From contig NZ_CP099490.1 in assembly GCF_023923205.1 (NCBI RefSeq), forward strand, positions 1,736,001 to 1,800,000: a stretch of DNA of 64,000 bases, written 5' to 3'. This stretch comes from Ornithinimicrobium cryptoxanthini (GTDB taxonomy: Bacteria > Actinomycetota > Actinomycetes > Actinomycetales > Dermatophilaceae). The position numbers were made by a program, and so were the translations under genes. Positions 44,376 through 54,859 of the stretch are shown piece by piece (the stretch's first letter is position 1; each line of letters opens with the position of its first letter). The notes beneath the pieces were generated by a model. The model saw only the letters and a list, made by a program, of their open reading frames with translations, made no database searches and had not been told where the DNA came from.

Positions 44376-45581
44376 ATGAACCCGGTGCTGGCCTTCGTGG
44401 TGGTGATGGCGGTGTGGACCGTCAGCGACTTCGTGGCCAAGAAGACCCAGTCCCTGCTGTCGTCGCTCTTCGTCGCGTCCATCATCTTCCTGGTCGGGTT
44501 CCTCACGGGGATTTTCCCCGAGGACCTGCTGGCGAGTGCTTCGCTGCTGGCCCTGGGCGGCGTCGTGGTGGGTTTTATCATCGTCCACCTCGGCACCCTG
44601 ATCAGCGTCGACGACTTCAAACGACAGTGGAAGACCCTCGTCGTGGGGATCGTCACGGTGGTCGGCATCGGCGTCCTGCTATGGATCGCAGGCTTCATCT
44701 TTGGCGGTGGGCGTCAGGAGGGCCGTTATGACGGCGTCGCCCAGGCGCTCGACTTCGTCATCGCAGGCGTGGGTGCCCTCAGCGGCGGGACGATCTCGGT
44801 GCTCATCATCCAGGAGGCTGCCCTCGACGTCGGTCTGACGGCGGTGGCCGTCTTCCCGGTGCTGATCGCGGCGCTTCAGGGCTTGATCGGGTTCCCGCTC
44901 ACCTCGATCATCCTGCGGAAGGAAGCGGCTCGGTTGAAGGGGGAGTACAGGGCCGGCAACCTGGCCACACCCGTCTCCGAGGAGGTAGCGGCTGTCGCAC
45001 CGTCGAAGTTGCCGGCCGTCCTGCAGACCACCCCGGGCGTGCTCATGGTCGTGGGTGCGGTCGTGCTTGTCTCGATCCTCATTAACAACGCGACCGACGG
45101 CATCCTCAACACCTTTGTCGTCGCGCTGATCCTGGGCATCGTGCTGCGGGCCACGGGTGTTTTCAAGACGGGGATCTTGAACGGGATCGACTCCTTCGGG
45201 CTGATGATGATCTCTATCCTGATCCTGGTGTTCGCCCCGTTGGCCACTGTCGAGGTGGCGGATGTCACGGCACTTGCCTTCCCGCTGCTGATCGCGTTCG
45301 TCTTCGGTGTGGCCGGCATCCTGCTGTTTGCGGCCATCACCGGCAAACTGCTTGGCTACACGGTCTCCATGTCAATCGCCATCGGGCTGACCTCGCTCTA
45401 CGGCTTCCCAGGGACGATGATCCTGTCCCAGGAAGCTGCCAAGGGGGCTGGGGAGACTCCTGAGGAGGTCGCCGCGATCGAGGGCGAGATCCTGCCCAAG
45501 ATGATGGTTGCGGGCTTCTCCACCGTCACGATCACCTCGGTCGTCGTGACCGGAATCATCGCCAGCGGCATCGGGCGGTGA
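44376..45581 (+). CDS. polytopic membrane protein, transporter of unknown specificity
   Basis: 401 residues with about 10-11 hydrophobic segments arranged as two similar halves, divided by a hydrophilic loop near residues 185-210. GLY-rich signatures GALSGGTISVLIIQEAALD and YGFPGTMILSQEAAKGAGET occur at matching places. The layout recalls Na+-coupled permeases of the GltS/bile-acid symporter fold, but no family motif decides it. It follows the SLC13-type gene by about 70 bases. Confidence 0.65.
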   Translation: MNPVLAFVVVMAVWTVSDFVAKKTQSLLSSLFVASIIFLVGFLTGIFPEDLLASASLLALGGVVVGFIIVHLGTLISVDDFKRQWKTLVVGIVTVVGIGVLLWIAGFIFGGGRQEGRYDGVAQALDFVIAGVGALSGGTISVLIIQEAALDVGLTAVAVFPVLIAALQGLIGFPLTSIILRKEAARLKGEYRAGNLATPVSEEVAAVAPSKLPAVLQTTPGVLMVVGAVVLVSILINNATDGILNTFVVALILGIVLRATGVFKTGILNGIDSFGLMMISILILVFAPLATVEVADVTALAFPLLIAFVFGVAGILLFAAITGKLLGYTVSMSIAIGLTSLYGFPGTMILSQEAAKGAGETPEEVAAIEGEILPKMMVAGFSTVTITSVVVTGIIASGIGR

Positions 45582-45658
45582 GCGATCAGCACCACCCCTC
45601 TGGCCAGCTTCCCCACGTTGTCGGCACGGACCGAGACCTTCCACCACAGGAGTGACCC

Positions 45659-46069
45659 ATGATCCGCTTTCTGGCAACCTCGTTGCTCTATCTGATGGGC
45701 AACGCGCTTGGCCTCCTGGTGGCGGCCTGGCTGCTGCCCGGCTTCCACCTGGCACCGCTGGGCTTCCTGATCAGCGTGCTCTTCTTGTCCCTGGTAGAGA
45801 TCCTTCTTGGACCTTTTGTCTTCAAGATGGCCGTGTCCTACGTCCCAGCCCTGCGTGGTGGCATCGCCCTGGTCACGACGTTCATCGGCCTCCTACTCAC
45901 CACCATCTTCACCAACGGTGTCCGGATCGAGGGTGTGCTGACCTGGGTGTTGGCGCCATTCGTGGTCTGGATCGTGGTGCTCCTCGCGGCGGTCCTGCTG
46001 CCACTGGTGCTCTTCAAGAAGGTTCTTGCGGGACGCAGAGGCGAGAGCGCCAGCGCTGCACAGCCCTGA
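45659..46069 (+). CDS. phage-holin-like (4-TMS) membrane protein
   Basis: 136 residues with four hydrophobic segments (about 5-25, 32-55, 65-85, 95-118), matching the small phage-holin superfamily common in actinobacterial chromosomes. The C-terminal tail is basic. ATG 45659 follows AGGAG. The stop codon lies inside an 18-base tandem repeat. Confidence 0.75.
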   Translation: MIRFLATSLLYLMGNALGLLVAAWLLPGFHLAPLGFLISVLFLSLVEILLGPFVFKMAVSYVPALRGGIALVTTFIGLLLTTIFTNGVRIEGVLTWVLAPFVVWIVVLLAAVLLPLVLFKKVLAGRRGESASAAQP

Positions 46070-46135
46070 CGCCCCAGAACGCCCTGACGCCTCGGAGCGC
46101 CCTGACGCCTCGGAGCGCACTGAGGCCCCAGAACG
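46064..46135. repeat. 18-base tandem repeat, four units
   Basis: Units begin at 46064, 46082, 46100 and 46118. Units 2 and 3 are identical (CCCTGACGCCTCGGAGCG); units 1 and 4 have CCCAGAACG in the second half. The first unit contains the stop codon of the holin-like gene. The repeats fill the gap before the convergent SHOCT gene. Confidence 0.85.
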
Positions 46136-46162
46136 GCAGCGACTTGTGGTGCGGCCCTCAGC

Positions 46163-46462
46163 TCAGCCGCCGTGGAGCACCCGAGCTTTCTGCACCTCGA
46201 ACTCGGCGTCCGTGAGCACCCCCGCAGCCTTCAGTTCGCCCAGTTGGGTGAGCTGGGCGATCATCGTGGCCGTGTCCTGTGCGGGGGCTGGGGTCGGCGC
46301 TGCGGGCGCGGCTGCGGGAGGTGGTTCTGGCGCCGCCGGAGCCACAGGCTGCTGGTGCTGCTCAGCCCACTGGCCGCTCTGGCGCCGTGAGGCGCGCTGG
46401 TGGACCCGGGTGGCCGTGCTGGTGATGACTGCTGTGCGTGCGGCAGTGCGGAGCAGGCTCAT
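46163..46462 (-). CDS. SHOCT-domain protein
   Basis: 99 residues. A basic N-terminus, an Ala/Pro-rich linker and a C-terminal SHOCT motif (IAQLTQLGELKAAGVLTDAEFEVQKARVL, read in parts). ATG 46462 overlaps the end of the restored DUF6325 frame as ATGA, the usual order of this pair. Function unknown; SHOCT may mediate oligomer contacts. Confidence 0.8.
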   Translation of the reverse strand: MSLLRTAARTAVITSTATRVHQRASRRQSGQWAEQHQQPVAPAAPEPPPAAAPAAPTPAPAQDTATMIAQLTQLGELKAAGVLTDAEFEVQKARVLHGG

Positions 46463-46924
46463 GCTGGTGTTCCTTCCATCTCGTCTGGGTCTTGTTGGTC
46501 GGCCAGGGCTTCGGCAACCGCTGCGGCGTCGAGGTGGGCTGCGGTCACTAGGCGGGCCCGCCCATCCTGGAGCGTCGACCAGTGGCGTCAGCCACACGTG
46601 CTCGAACACCACGACGGCGGCGAGACTGCCAGGCTCGATCTGTTCCCCGACGAACGCTACGTCGTCCTCGTCGAGCAGTCCCGAGGAGGCACCGATGAGG
46701 AAGTTCAGTTCAGGGGATGCCACGCCGACGGCCTCCTCGATGTCGATGAGGCGGACGTCTCCCTGCTTGCCCGAGCGGACCAGTTCCAGGTCCAGGATAT
46801 GGATGACGTGGCGACGGACCAGATCCTGCAGCACCTCGAAGCCCTGGGTGGAAAGTTCTCCGCCAGGGAACTCGACGACGATCATGTCGACTGGTGCGAG
46901 ACGGTCCTGCGCGGCGACAGTCAT
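46459..46924 (-). pseudogene. DUF6325-like gene with a single frameshift
   Basis: From ATG 46924 the first ~115 residues match the family style (DMIVVEFPGGELSTQGFEVL, LAAVVVFEHVWLTPLVDA). Near 46,580 the frame must change by one base. Then QDGRARLVTAAHLDAAAVAEALADQ follows, ending at TGA 46459 in overlap with the SHOCT start. Without the shift the frame fuses to the SHOCT protein through an arginine-rich joint. Either a real lesion or a base-calling error. Confidence 0.7.
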
Positions 46925-46951
46925 GGTCTGATCAGTCCTTCTCAGTCAGGG

Positions 46952-47179
46952 TCAGGCCCTCGGAGTTGTCCCCGAGAGTGAGATGCGTGCCGTCCATGGA
47001 CACTGCGGGCTGCGATTCAGGAAGGTGGAGAGCCACTCGTCCTGCTCCATCACCCCAGACGCTGTCTCGGTCACGAACGAGCGCCCAGCAAGGTCAGGAG
47101 AGCCCGCGCCACCGCAGGCACTGAGCACGACGCTCGCGGGAAGCGCCACGGACGGCACCCGGATGATGAGTTCGGCCAT
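46952..47179 (-). CDS. small putative lipoprotein
   Basis: 75 residues with a weak signal and a possible lipobox (VVLSAC), followed by GGAGSPDLAGRSFVTETASG. That opening recalls META/HslJ-type domains, but the rest is too short for one. GGAGGA lies before ATG 47179. A truncated META-domain lipoprotein is possible; not certain. Confidence 0.4.
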   Translation of the reverse strand: MAELIIRVPSVALPASVVLSACGGAGSPDLAGRSFVTETASGVMEQDEWLSTFLNRSPQCPWTARISLSGTTPRA

Positions 47180-47354
47180 CAGGTGTCCTCCTCTGGGTGG
47201 GGACCGCGCACGTTTCGCGACGGCAGGGGGCGCGACGGCCCATCAAATGCGGTGAACATTCGAGTTCTCGGCCCAGCCTGCTGCCCCGCCCTGCAAGCGC
47301 GGATCACCCCCAACGGGTAGTCACAGGAGGTGTTACGCCGCGCACGATGGTCAG

Positions 47355-47828
47355 GTGTCCTCCGTCAAGGTGCAAATTGGTGTGCGTGGTGAGTTTCCCC
47401 GCGCGGTGCGCGAGGAACTGTCGGGCTTTGTCGAGAGCCCGGTGCCGGGCGGCAGCATCCTGCGTGGGGTCGTTCCTGATCAGGCCTCACTCCTCGGTGT
47501 CCTGGAGCGGCTGCACTTTGCCGGTCTGTCGCTCGACGACGTCGAGCGGCTGGACCCCGGACCTGTCGACCCGACAAGGCACGTGGGCGCGCATCCGGAG
47601 ACCGAGCCGGGGCTCCAGGTGCGCATCCAGGTGGAGGGGAACGTTGCGGCATACATCCTGCGCGCACTGGACTCGGTCCCACAGGTCGAGCAGCGGTTCA
47701 CCACGACCTTCGAGGTGCTCCTGGCCGACCAGGACGCACTCTTCGCGGTGCTGTCGCGCCTCGAGGCGTCGGCGACAGTGATCAGGGAGATCCACGTCGC
47801 GCAAGACCCTTCCCAGACGTTGGGATGA
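47355..47828 (+). CDS. hypothetical protein
   Basis: 157 residues, soluble, alternating strand and helix pattern (VKVQIGVRGEFP..., GLQVRIQVEGNVAAYILRALDS). No motif known to me. It lies 45 bases before the regulator gene on the same strand and may belong with it. GTG 47355 is the first start in frame; there are later GTGs. Confidence 0.6.
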   Translation: MSSVKVQIGVRGEFPRAVREELSGFVESPVPGGSILRGVVPDQASLLGVLERLHFAGLSLDDVERLDPGPVDPTRHVGAHPETEPGLQVRIQVEGNVAAYILRALDSVPQVEQRFTTTFEVLLADQDALFAVLSRLEASATVIREIHVAQDPSQTLG

Positions 47829-47873
47829 TCGCTAGTCTAAGAGCGACATTGGCGGCTTGAGGAGACAACCGGC

Positions 47874-50598
47874 ATGCCACGTGCAGAGGGGGTCTCGCCA
47901 CTGGCTGCGGCCAGACTGACTGTCCCGCTGCCCTCCACTCGGCTGATCTCGCGCGAGCGCGTAACTCGACTGCTGGATCGCGCCGTGGCCCGTCCGCTCA
48001 CGCTCGTCAGCGCGGGGCCCGGGACCGGCAAGACCCTGGCTGTGGCCACGTGGGTCCGCGAGGGCCGCGCCCCCGGACCTGTTGCCTGGGTCACGCTCGA
48101 TCGCGTGGTGGGTGTGCCTAGCCGGTTCTGGGGTGCCGTCCTGACTGCTCTCGAACGAGCGCTGGAGCCTGGGACGCTCGGCGTGGTCCAGTCTCCTCGC
48201 AGCGTTGACGACGAGTTCGTCGAGGCACTGCACGGACGCCTCGCGGGTCATCAGGTCGTTCTGGTCCTGGACGACGTGCATGAGCTCCCGGCTGACGTGC
48301 TCGATGGTCTCGACCAGTTGCTGCGACTTCCGCCTGAGGGCCTGCACGTCGTGTTGATCTCCCGGCACGATCCCTCGCTCTCCCTGCACCGGCATCGACT
48401 CGCGGGGCACCTGGGGGAGGTGCGCGCCGCTGACCTGGCCTTCACCTCCGCGGAGACGCGTCAGCTCCTGGAGGACGGTGGCGTGCGTCTCGCCGAGGAC
48501 GGGCTCGCTGAGCTGGTGCGCATCAGTGGGGGGTGGGCCGCTGGTCTGCGCCTGGCGCTGCTCTCCATGGAGGGCGCGAGCGACCCTCAGCGTGCGCTTC
48601 GTCAGTTCAGCGGCCAGCAGCCGCTGGTGGCGGGCTACCTCGACGAGGAGGTCATGCGCAGCCTCGGCCCGGCGCGCGCCAACTTCCTGCTGCGCACCTG
48701 CGTCACCGACCGGATCTGCGCGCCCCTGGCCGAAGTCCTGACGCGGGACGACTCTGCACCGGGACTGCTCAGGTCCCTCTCCGGCGACCACCTGCTGGTC
48801 CATGAGCTCGGGGAGAGTGGCTGGTCCCGCTACCACCCACTCCTCCTGCAGACCCTCCGGTCGCGCCTGAACCGGGACGAGCTTGAGCTGGAGCACGAAC
48901 TGCACCGCCGCGCGAGCGTGTGGTTCGAGGGCGCCGGGGAGTGGCTTCTCGCGCTGGAGCATGCCGTCGCCAGTGACGACCTGGCGCTGAGCGTGCGCGT
49001 GGGGTTGGGTTCCTCGGCCGTCCTGGTGTTCTCCGGGCACCGTTCGCCGCTGGGGTCGATCATCAGCCGGATCTGCGCACAGGCGTCACCACACGATCCC
49101 GAGCTGCTGATGCTCCGTGCCCTGGGCGCCTACAGCCAGGACAACCATGCCAGGACCGTCGACCTCCTGCCGCTGGTGGAAGCTGGGGTCCACGAACTGC
49201 CCGAGCCTCGCCGCACCATCACGCTGCTGAACCTGCGGGTGTTGCAGGCGCTGGAGGCGCGCGTGGCCGGTGACACCGAGCAACTCACCAGGGCGTCTGA
49301 GGAGGCCGTTCGGTTGGTCGGGGGACTGCGTGGCGAGGACGCCCCCGGTTGGGCGGTCTTCAGGGGAGTCCCCCTCAAGATCGTTGCGGTGGGCCAGCTG
49401 TGGTCGGGTCGGCCGGCAGCTGCGCTGCGACTCCTGCGTCAGGCGATGGTCTTTGGCCAGGAGACGTTCACGGGATACGCCGCGGTCTATCACCAGGGAC
49501 TGACTGCTCTGGCGCTGGTGATGTGTGGGCAGGTTGCCGCAGCCCGGCGCGAGGCGCTCGCGGTGGTCGGCCAGGTGGAGGCGTCACCGATCGAGAGACC
49601 GCACGGGAGCGGCCCAGCTTGGCTGGCGCTCGCCCTTGCGGAGCAGTCGTTGGGACACCAGGAGACGGCTGCCAGCGCTGGCAGCCGGCGAGAGTGTTGC
49701 GGTCGGTGGACCCGACCCGTTCGTGCCAGTCTGTCTGGCGCTGGCCCGTGTGCGGGCAGCGCTCATCGCCGGGGACCTGCGAGGCGCACGAAGAGCGCTC
49801 GCTCGTTCCGAGAAGGACTGTGCCTATCCCGGGCTGACGTATGCCGTGCTCCTGCGGGCCGCGCTCGAGATCGAGGTCGAGCTAGGGGCGGGCAATGTTG
49901 ATCACGCGCTGGAGTTGCTCGCTGCTCATGACCTGCGCCGGACGCAGCTTCGAGGCGATGCCACGGTCAACCTCGATTGGCCCGATGAGGACCCGATCGA
50001 ACTGGTCAGAGGTCTGGTGCTGCTAGCTTCTGGTCGGCCGGAGCAGGTTCGCGCGGCCGCGGCGACAGCCGTCGAACAGTCGCCCTCCTCGGCCGCAACC
50101 GGGTGGGTGGCGACCGCGCTGGCCGAGGACCGGCTGCGTCACGACGTCCTGGCGACGGAGGCGATGGGCTATGCACTCGACGTTGCGGCCCCACAGGGAC
50201 TGGTCCTGCCCTTCCGCGTGCCGGGCGGCCACGTCGCTGCCATTTTGCGGCTCCACCAGTTGGTCGACGGTCGCCATGGCGCGTTTGTCCAGCTGCTCCT
50301 GCAGCAGATCGAGGTGAAGCCTCCGGCGGCTCCCTCCCTGGCGACGTTGCTCGAGCCCCTCACCGAGCGCGAGCGCGTGGTCGTCGCCTATCTGCCGACC
50401 ATGCGGTCCAACGCCGAGATTGCCGACGAGATGGGCATCTCGGTCAACACGGTCAAGCAACACCTGAAGTCCGTGCACCGCAAACTGGGGGTCACCAGTC
50501 GACGGGAGGCGGTCCGCGCAGCTCGCCAGTTCGACCTGCTGCCAGAACCGGCCGGACTGGAGTCCGCCGAACCTGCACCAGTCGGTCCGCGAGACTGA
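47874..50598 (+). pseudogene. MalT/LuxR-type ATP-dependent regulator with a frameshift
   Basis: A protein of about 900 residues in two frames. The first part has Walker A (SAGPGTGKT), Walker B-like VVLVLDDVHEL and the helical-repeat region. The frame breaks near 49,680, between QETAAS and LAAGESVAVGGPDP. The second part ends with a LuxR helix-turn-helix (LTERERVVVAYLPTMRSNAEIADEMGISVNTVKQHLKSV, read in parts). One extra base restores a full protein. Function would be ligand- and ATP-controlled activation of unknown genes. Confidence 0.8.
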
Positions 50599-50637
50599 CG
50601 CGGCCCACCCCGGGCTGCTGCTGGTGCAGCCTGATGG

Positions 50638-51453
50638 TCAGTCCGGGATCTTGCCGATGGGCTCGCGCTTCTCGGCCTGGAAGCGGTCCTCGGTCCGTCC
50701 GTTGGCCCAGTAGCCCGACAGCGACAGGTCCTCACGGGGCACGCCCCGCTCCTTGAGGACAGCACGCACGGCCTTCATCGACTCCCGCTCACCGTGGGCG
50801 AAGACGTGCACCCGGCCGTGTGGCCACGGCCATGCCGCCGCGGCGTCCGCGAGCAGGGTGGTCTGCTCGGCAGGGCCGACCAGCCACGTCTGTCGTATGC
50901 CGACCGGCCCGGTGATCTCGAACCGTCCCGACTCCTCGGTGACCTGGAAGAAGGCTGCCCCCCGGGCATCTGACGGCAGCCGCTCCAGCGCAGCGGCGAT
51001 GGCCGGCATGGCTGACTCGTCGCCGATGAACAGGTGCCAGTCCGCCGTGAGGTCGGGGGAGTAGGCCCCGCCTGCCCCCGAGAGGCTGAACTGGTCGCCC
51101 GGTCGGGCGTTGCGGGCCCAGGGCGCGGCGAAGCCGTCGTCCCCGTGGACCACGAAGTCGATCGCCAGTCGCTCGCTCGTCCGGTCCACCCAGCGCAGGG
51201 TGTAGGTGCGTCGCACCGGCCAGTCCTCGGGCGGGAGCTGCTCGCGAAGGGCCGCCTCGTCATACGGCGGAGTCAGCCCCAGCTCCGGCCGGACGAAGAC
51301 CAGCTTCACGTAGGCGTCGGTGAAGTCGTTGAAGCTGAGTTCTGAGAAGCCGGGTCCGCCGGCGACCAACCGCACCGTGGTCGGGGAGACCCACTGGGAG
51401 GACTCGACGGTCAGGACCGCCTGGGGGCGTGGTGGACGATTCGGCTGGCTCAC
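50638..51453 (-). CDS. siderophore-interacting protein (FAD-dependent ferric reductase)
   Basis: 271 residues. The FAD-binding part has [10 protein letters not shown] and GAGGAYSPD; the NAD(P)-binding part has [18 protein letters not shown]. The C-terminus [13 protein letters not shown] is typical of the SIP family, which releases iron from ferric siderophores. GTG 51453 is used, at the start of the conserved part; the frame runs further upstream without support. Divergent from thrS with only 64 bases between. Confidence 0.9.
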   Translation of the reverse strand: MSQPNRPPRPQAVLTVESSQWVSPTTVRLVAGGPGFSELSFNDFTDAYVKLVFVRPELGLTPPYDEAALREQLPPEDWPVRRTYTLRWVDRTSERLAIDFVVHGDDGFAAPWARNARPGDQFSLSGAGGAYSPDLTADWHLFIGDESAMPAIAAALERLPSDARGAAFFQVTEESGRFEITGPVGIRQTWLVGPAEQTTLLADAAAAWPWPHGRVHVFAHGERESMKAVRAVLKERGVPREDLSLSGYWANGRTEDRFQAEKREPIGKIPD

Positions 51454-51517
51454 CCCATTAGAGTTGCATAGCGCCGCCCTGCGGCCGAAACCATGCACAC
51501 CCACCCGAGGAGTCACT

Positions 51518-53503
51518 GTGTCCGCCCAGATCACCGTCACCGTCGCCGGCAGCGAGCGAACGGTCGATCAGGGCACGACTGCCGCTGACCTATTTGCCGA
51601 CGACAGGCAGGTCGTGGTCGCGCGGGTCGGTGGGGAGCTGCGCGACCTGGCCCACGAGCTGACCGAGGGCGAGGTCGTGGAGCCGGTGCTGATCAGCGAG
51701 CCGGACGGGCTCGACGTGCTGCGCCACTCGTGCGCCCACGTGCTCGCGCAGGCCGTCCAGGAAATCAACCCGGCGGCCATGCTGGGCATCGGGCCCCCGA
51801 TCCGCGACGGCTTCTACTACGACTTCGATGTGGCCGAGCCCTTCACCCCGGAGGACCTGAAGCAGCTCGAGAAGGTGATGCAGCGCATCATCAACACTGG
51901 TCAGACGTTCCACCGGCGCGAGGTCTCTGACGACGCCGCCCGCGCCGAGCTGTCGGGCGAGCCCTACAAGCTGGAACTGATTGGGCTCAAGGGCGGCGCT
52001 GCCGAGGACGCCGCGGAGGGCGCCTCGGTCGAGGTCGGCGGGGCCCAGCTGACCATCTATGACAATGTCGACCGCAAGGGTGAGCCGGTCTGGGGCGACC
52101 TGTGCCGCGGACCGCACCTGCCCACGACCAAGCTGATCGGCAACGCCTTCAAGATCACCCGCAGCGCCGCGGCATACTGGCGCGGTTCGGAGAAGAACCC
52201 GCAGCTGCAACGGATCTATGGCACCGCCTGGCCGTCCAAGGACGAGCTGAAGGCCTATCTGGACCGCATCGCCGAGGCCGAGCGCCGCGACCACCGCAAG
52301 CTCGGTGCCGAGATGGACCTCTACTCCTTCCCAGAGGAGATCGGCCCGGGCCTGCCCGTCTTCCACCCCCGCGGCGGCGTGCTCAAGCGGGTGATGGAGG
52401 ACTACGTCCGCCAGGCCCACATCGAAGCCGGCTTCCAGTATGTCGGGACGCCGCACATCTCCAAGGAGGGGTTGTTCCACACCTCCGGGCACCTGCCCTA
52501 CTACGCCGACGGGATGTTCCCGCCGATCGACGACGACGGGCAGCCCTATCGCCTCAAGGCGATGAACTGCCCGATGCACAACCTGATCTTCCGCAGCCGC
52601 GGTCGTTCCTACCGTGAGCTGCCGCTGCGCTTCTTTGAGTTCGGCACGGTCTATCGCAACGAGAAGTCCGGCGTGCTGCAGGGCCTGACCCGCGTGCGGA
52701 TGATCACCCAGGACGACAGCCACTCCTACGTCACGCGCGAGCAGGCTCCTGCTGAGATCAAGCACCTGCTCAACTTCGTGACCACGCTGCTGAGCGACTT
52801 CGGGATGGACGACTACTACCTTGAGCTGTCCACCCGTGACGAGGACGGCGACAAGAAGGACAAGTTCATCGGCTCGGCCGAGCAGTGGGAGGAGGCCACC
52901 GCGATCCTGGAGCAGGTGGCCAGCGAGTCAGGTCTGGAGCTGGTGGCCGACCCCGGAGGTGCGGCCTACTACGGTCCGAAGATCTCGGTCCAGGCGCGCG
53001 ACGCGATCGGGCGGACCTGGCAGATGTCGACGATCCAGTATGACTTCAACCAGCCCGAGCGCTTCGAGCTGGAGTTTTCGGCAGCCGACGGCACCCGGCA
53101 GCAGCCGGTGATGATTCACTCAGCGAAGTTCGGCTCGATCGAGCGGTTCATCGGGGTGCTGGTCGAGCACTATGCCGGGATGTTCCCGCCGTGGCTCGCG
53201 CCGGTCCAGGTGCTGGGCGTGCCGGTGGCCGAGGAGTTCGACGGCTATCTCAAGGAGGTCGAGGCCCAGCTGCTGGCCGCGGGCCTGCGCGTGGAGCTGG
53301 ACCTGTCTGACGACCGGTTCCCCAAGAAGATCCGCAACGCGAGCAAGTCGAAGGTGCCGTTCATCCTGATCGCCGGTGGCGACGACCGCGACGCCGGTGC
53401 GGTCTCGTTCCGTTATCGCGACGGGTCGCAGAAGAACGGCGTCCCGATCGCGGAGGCCATCGAGGAGATCGCCGCAGCTGTGCACGACCGCGTCCAGATC
53501 TGA
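51518..53503 (+). CDS. thrS: threonyl-tRNA synthetase
   Basis: 661 residues with TGS domain (about 1-65), editing domain with HSCAH near residue 75, and class II core. Motif 2 region is [17 protein letters not shown]; zinc-site cysteine and histidines lie in MNCPMHN and further; the anticodon domain ends the protein. GTG 51518 follows GAGGAG. No T-box is visible in the 64-base leader. Confidence 0.97.
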   Translation: MSAQITVTVAGSERTVDQGTTAADLFADDRQVVVARVGGELRDLAHELTEGEVVEPVLISEPDGLDVLRHSCAHVLAQAVQEINPAAMLGIGPPIRDGFYYDFDVAEPFTPEDLKQLEKVMQRIINTGQTFHRREVSDDAARAELSGEPYKLELIGLKGGAAEDAAEGASVEVGGAQLTIYDNVDRKGEPVWGDLCRGPHLPTTKLIGNAFKITRSAAAYWRGSEKNPQLQRIYGTAWPSKDELKAYLDRIAEAERRDHRKLGAEMDLYSFPEEIGPGLPVFHPRGGVLKRVMEDYVRQAHIEAGFQYVGTPHISKEGLFHTSGHLPYYADGMFPPIDDDGQPYRLKAMNCPMHNLIFRSRGRSYRELPLRFFEFGTVYRNEKSGVLQGLTRVRMITQDDSHSYVTREQAPAEIKHLLNFVTTLLSDFGMDDYYLELSTRDEDGDKKDKFIGSAEQWEEATAILEQVASESGLELVADPGGAAYYGPKISVQARDAIGRTWQMSTIQYDFNQPERFELEFSAADGTRQQPVMIHSAKFGSIERFIGVLVEHYAGMFPPWLAPVQVLGVPVAEEFDGYLKEVEAQLLAAGLRVELDLSDDRFPKKIRNASKSKVPFILIAGGDDRDAGAVSFRYRDGSQKNGVPIAEAIEEIAAAVHDRVQI

Positions 53504-53539
53504 GTCAGTTCCGGGGAAGTCCGGATCGTGCCTCGCCCC

Positions 53540-53630
53540 TCAACCCGAGAAGGTGGCCCTCAACCCGAGAACGAGTCCCTCAACCCGAGGTAGTTCGTCG
53601 GGTTCGGGGCCACTTTCTCGGGTCAAGCCG
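53540..53630. repeat. palindromic intergenic repeat behind thrS
   Basis: ACCCGAGAAGGTGGCC (53543-53558) is matched by its near-perfect inverse GGCCACTTTCTCGGGT (53608-53623). In between are further copies of CTCAACCCGAG. The structure can serve as bidirectional terminator between thrS and the convergent oxidoreductase gene. A related cluster is at 56,866-56,928. Confidence 0.75.
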
Positions 53631-53664
53631 GGTCCGCGGTCGAGTGGGCTTGAGCAGGCGGCGG

Positions 53665-54123
53665 TCAGCGTGGCTCGAGCAGGAAGACCGGGATCGTCCG
53701 CTCAGTCTTGCGCTGGTAGTCGGCGTAGGGCGGGAAGGCCGCGACACCGCGATCCCACCAGAGGTCGCGCTCCGCACCGGGACTCAGCTCGCGGCTGGTC
53801 ATCGGGATGTCGGTGGTGCCGTCGCGCACGACAACCTCGTCCGGGTTCTTGCGGATGCTGGCGACCCACACCGGGTCCTTCGGTGCTCCGCCCTTGCTGG
53901 CGACCGCGAGATAGCGCCCACCGTGTTCCACCCGCATCAGGGGAACGCGTCGTGGAAGTCCACTCTTGGCACCGACCACCGTGACCACGACAATCGGTCG
54001 ACCCTGAATCTGGGCGACCGTCGTGTCTCCGCCTGCATCGTCGATGACATCGAGCTGCTTGCGCACCCACGGCTCCCCGGGCTGGATGAACTCCTGCTGT
54101 GCTGAACTCTTCGAATCGGGCAT
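53665..54123 (-). CDS. nitroreductase/deazaflavin-dependent (F420) oxidoreductase family protein
   Basis: 152 residues with the Ddn-like pattern: VVTVVGAKSGLPRRVPLMRVEHGGRYLAVASKGGAPKDPVW and near the end PPYADYQRKTERTIPVFLLEP. Members use F420H2, or related flavins, to reduce quinones and other compounds. It is convergent with thrS. F420 use in this host is also suggested by the LLM-class gene at 59,974. Confidence 0.88.
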   Translation of the reverse strand: MPDSKSSAQQEFIQPGEPWVRKQLDVIDDAGGDTTVAQIQGRPIVVVTVVGAKSGLPRRVPLMRVEHGGRYLAVASKGGAPKDPVWVASIRKNPDEVVVRDGTTDIPMTSRELSPGAERDLWWDRGVAAFPPYADYQRKTERTIPVFLLEPR

Positions 54124-54331
54124 GTGTCAAGAACCAGGCTCGGGCGGTGCCTGTTCCCACGCCGCACAGCCCGCCCTCAAGGTCACTTCCCGAAGACCGT
54201 TGGCGAGGGCCCCGACATCCAGAGCCTCGACTCTCTCGTGCGCTGTGCACCGCACTCCAACTGGCCAGCCGTCGTCCACAGGTCGCCCAGCATCGAACCG
54301 CCGCCGGTGCAGTGCAGGTGAGGGTGCGGGA

Positions 54332-54784
54332 ATGGACCTCGCGGTGCGGCAACTGGCGGAGAAGCAGCACGGACTCTTCACGACGGGGCAGGTGCATCTA
54401 GTCGGAAGCTCTCGCAAGGCAGTGCGGCACGCGCTGGCGGCCCACGAGATCATCCGGCTCACCCGCGGTCTCTACGTCCTCGCAGACCACTATCCGTCGA
54501 CCACGGTGGAGCGCCATCTCCAGCTGGCTCGTGGCGCGCTGCTCCTGGTGCCGGACGGTGTCCTTAGCCACTGGACCGCGTTGCTGGCCCACGGGATCCC
54601 CGTCGTGACCGTGCCGCCAGAGGTGCGCTTGCGGCGGCCAGTCTCATCAGAGTGCCTGGGGCCGCGTGGCGGCCGTCGTGGGGTCAGAAGAGTCCTGACT
54701 GGTCACCTTGGTCGTTCGGGTGGACAGTGGGGAGCGTGGATCGTGGTCGACCTCGGACACTTCTTTGTGCCGGTGAGCCAGTAA
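54332..54784 (+). pseudogene. 5' fragment of an AbiEi/DUF559-type gene
   Basis: The N-terminal winged-helix part is intact (MDLAVRQLAEKQHGLFTTGQV...ALAAHEIIRLTRGLYVL). Homology continues to VLSHWTALLAHGIP, then the frame drifts. In another frame GLPREPWIVATSTRV (about 54,806-54,850) looks like the continuation GLPVT-type segment. The C-terminal half is found 1.4 kb downstream, behind an IS110-type element. So the gene was split by insertion and shifted as well. Confidence 0.7.
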
Positions 54785-54859
54785 CAGAGTGTGAGGTGCG
54801 GGGCCTGCCACGGGAACCGTGGATTGTTGCTACGAGCACGCGAGTCAGACTCCAGAACC

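Noticed and set aside
51454..51517. T-box leader before thrS
   Set aside because: The gap to the divergent gene is only 64 bases and shows no T-box sequence.
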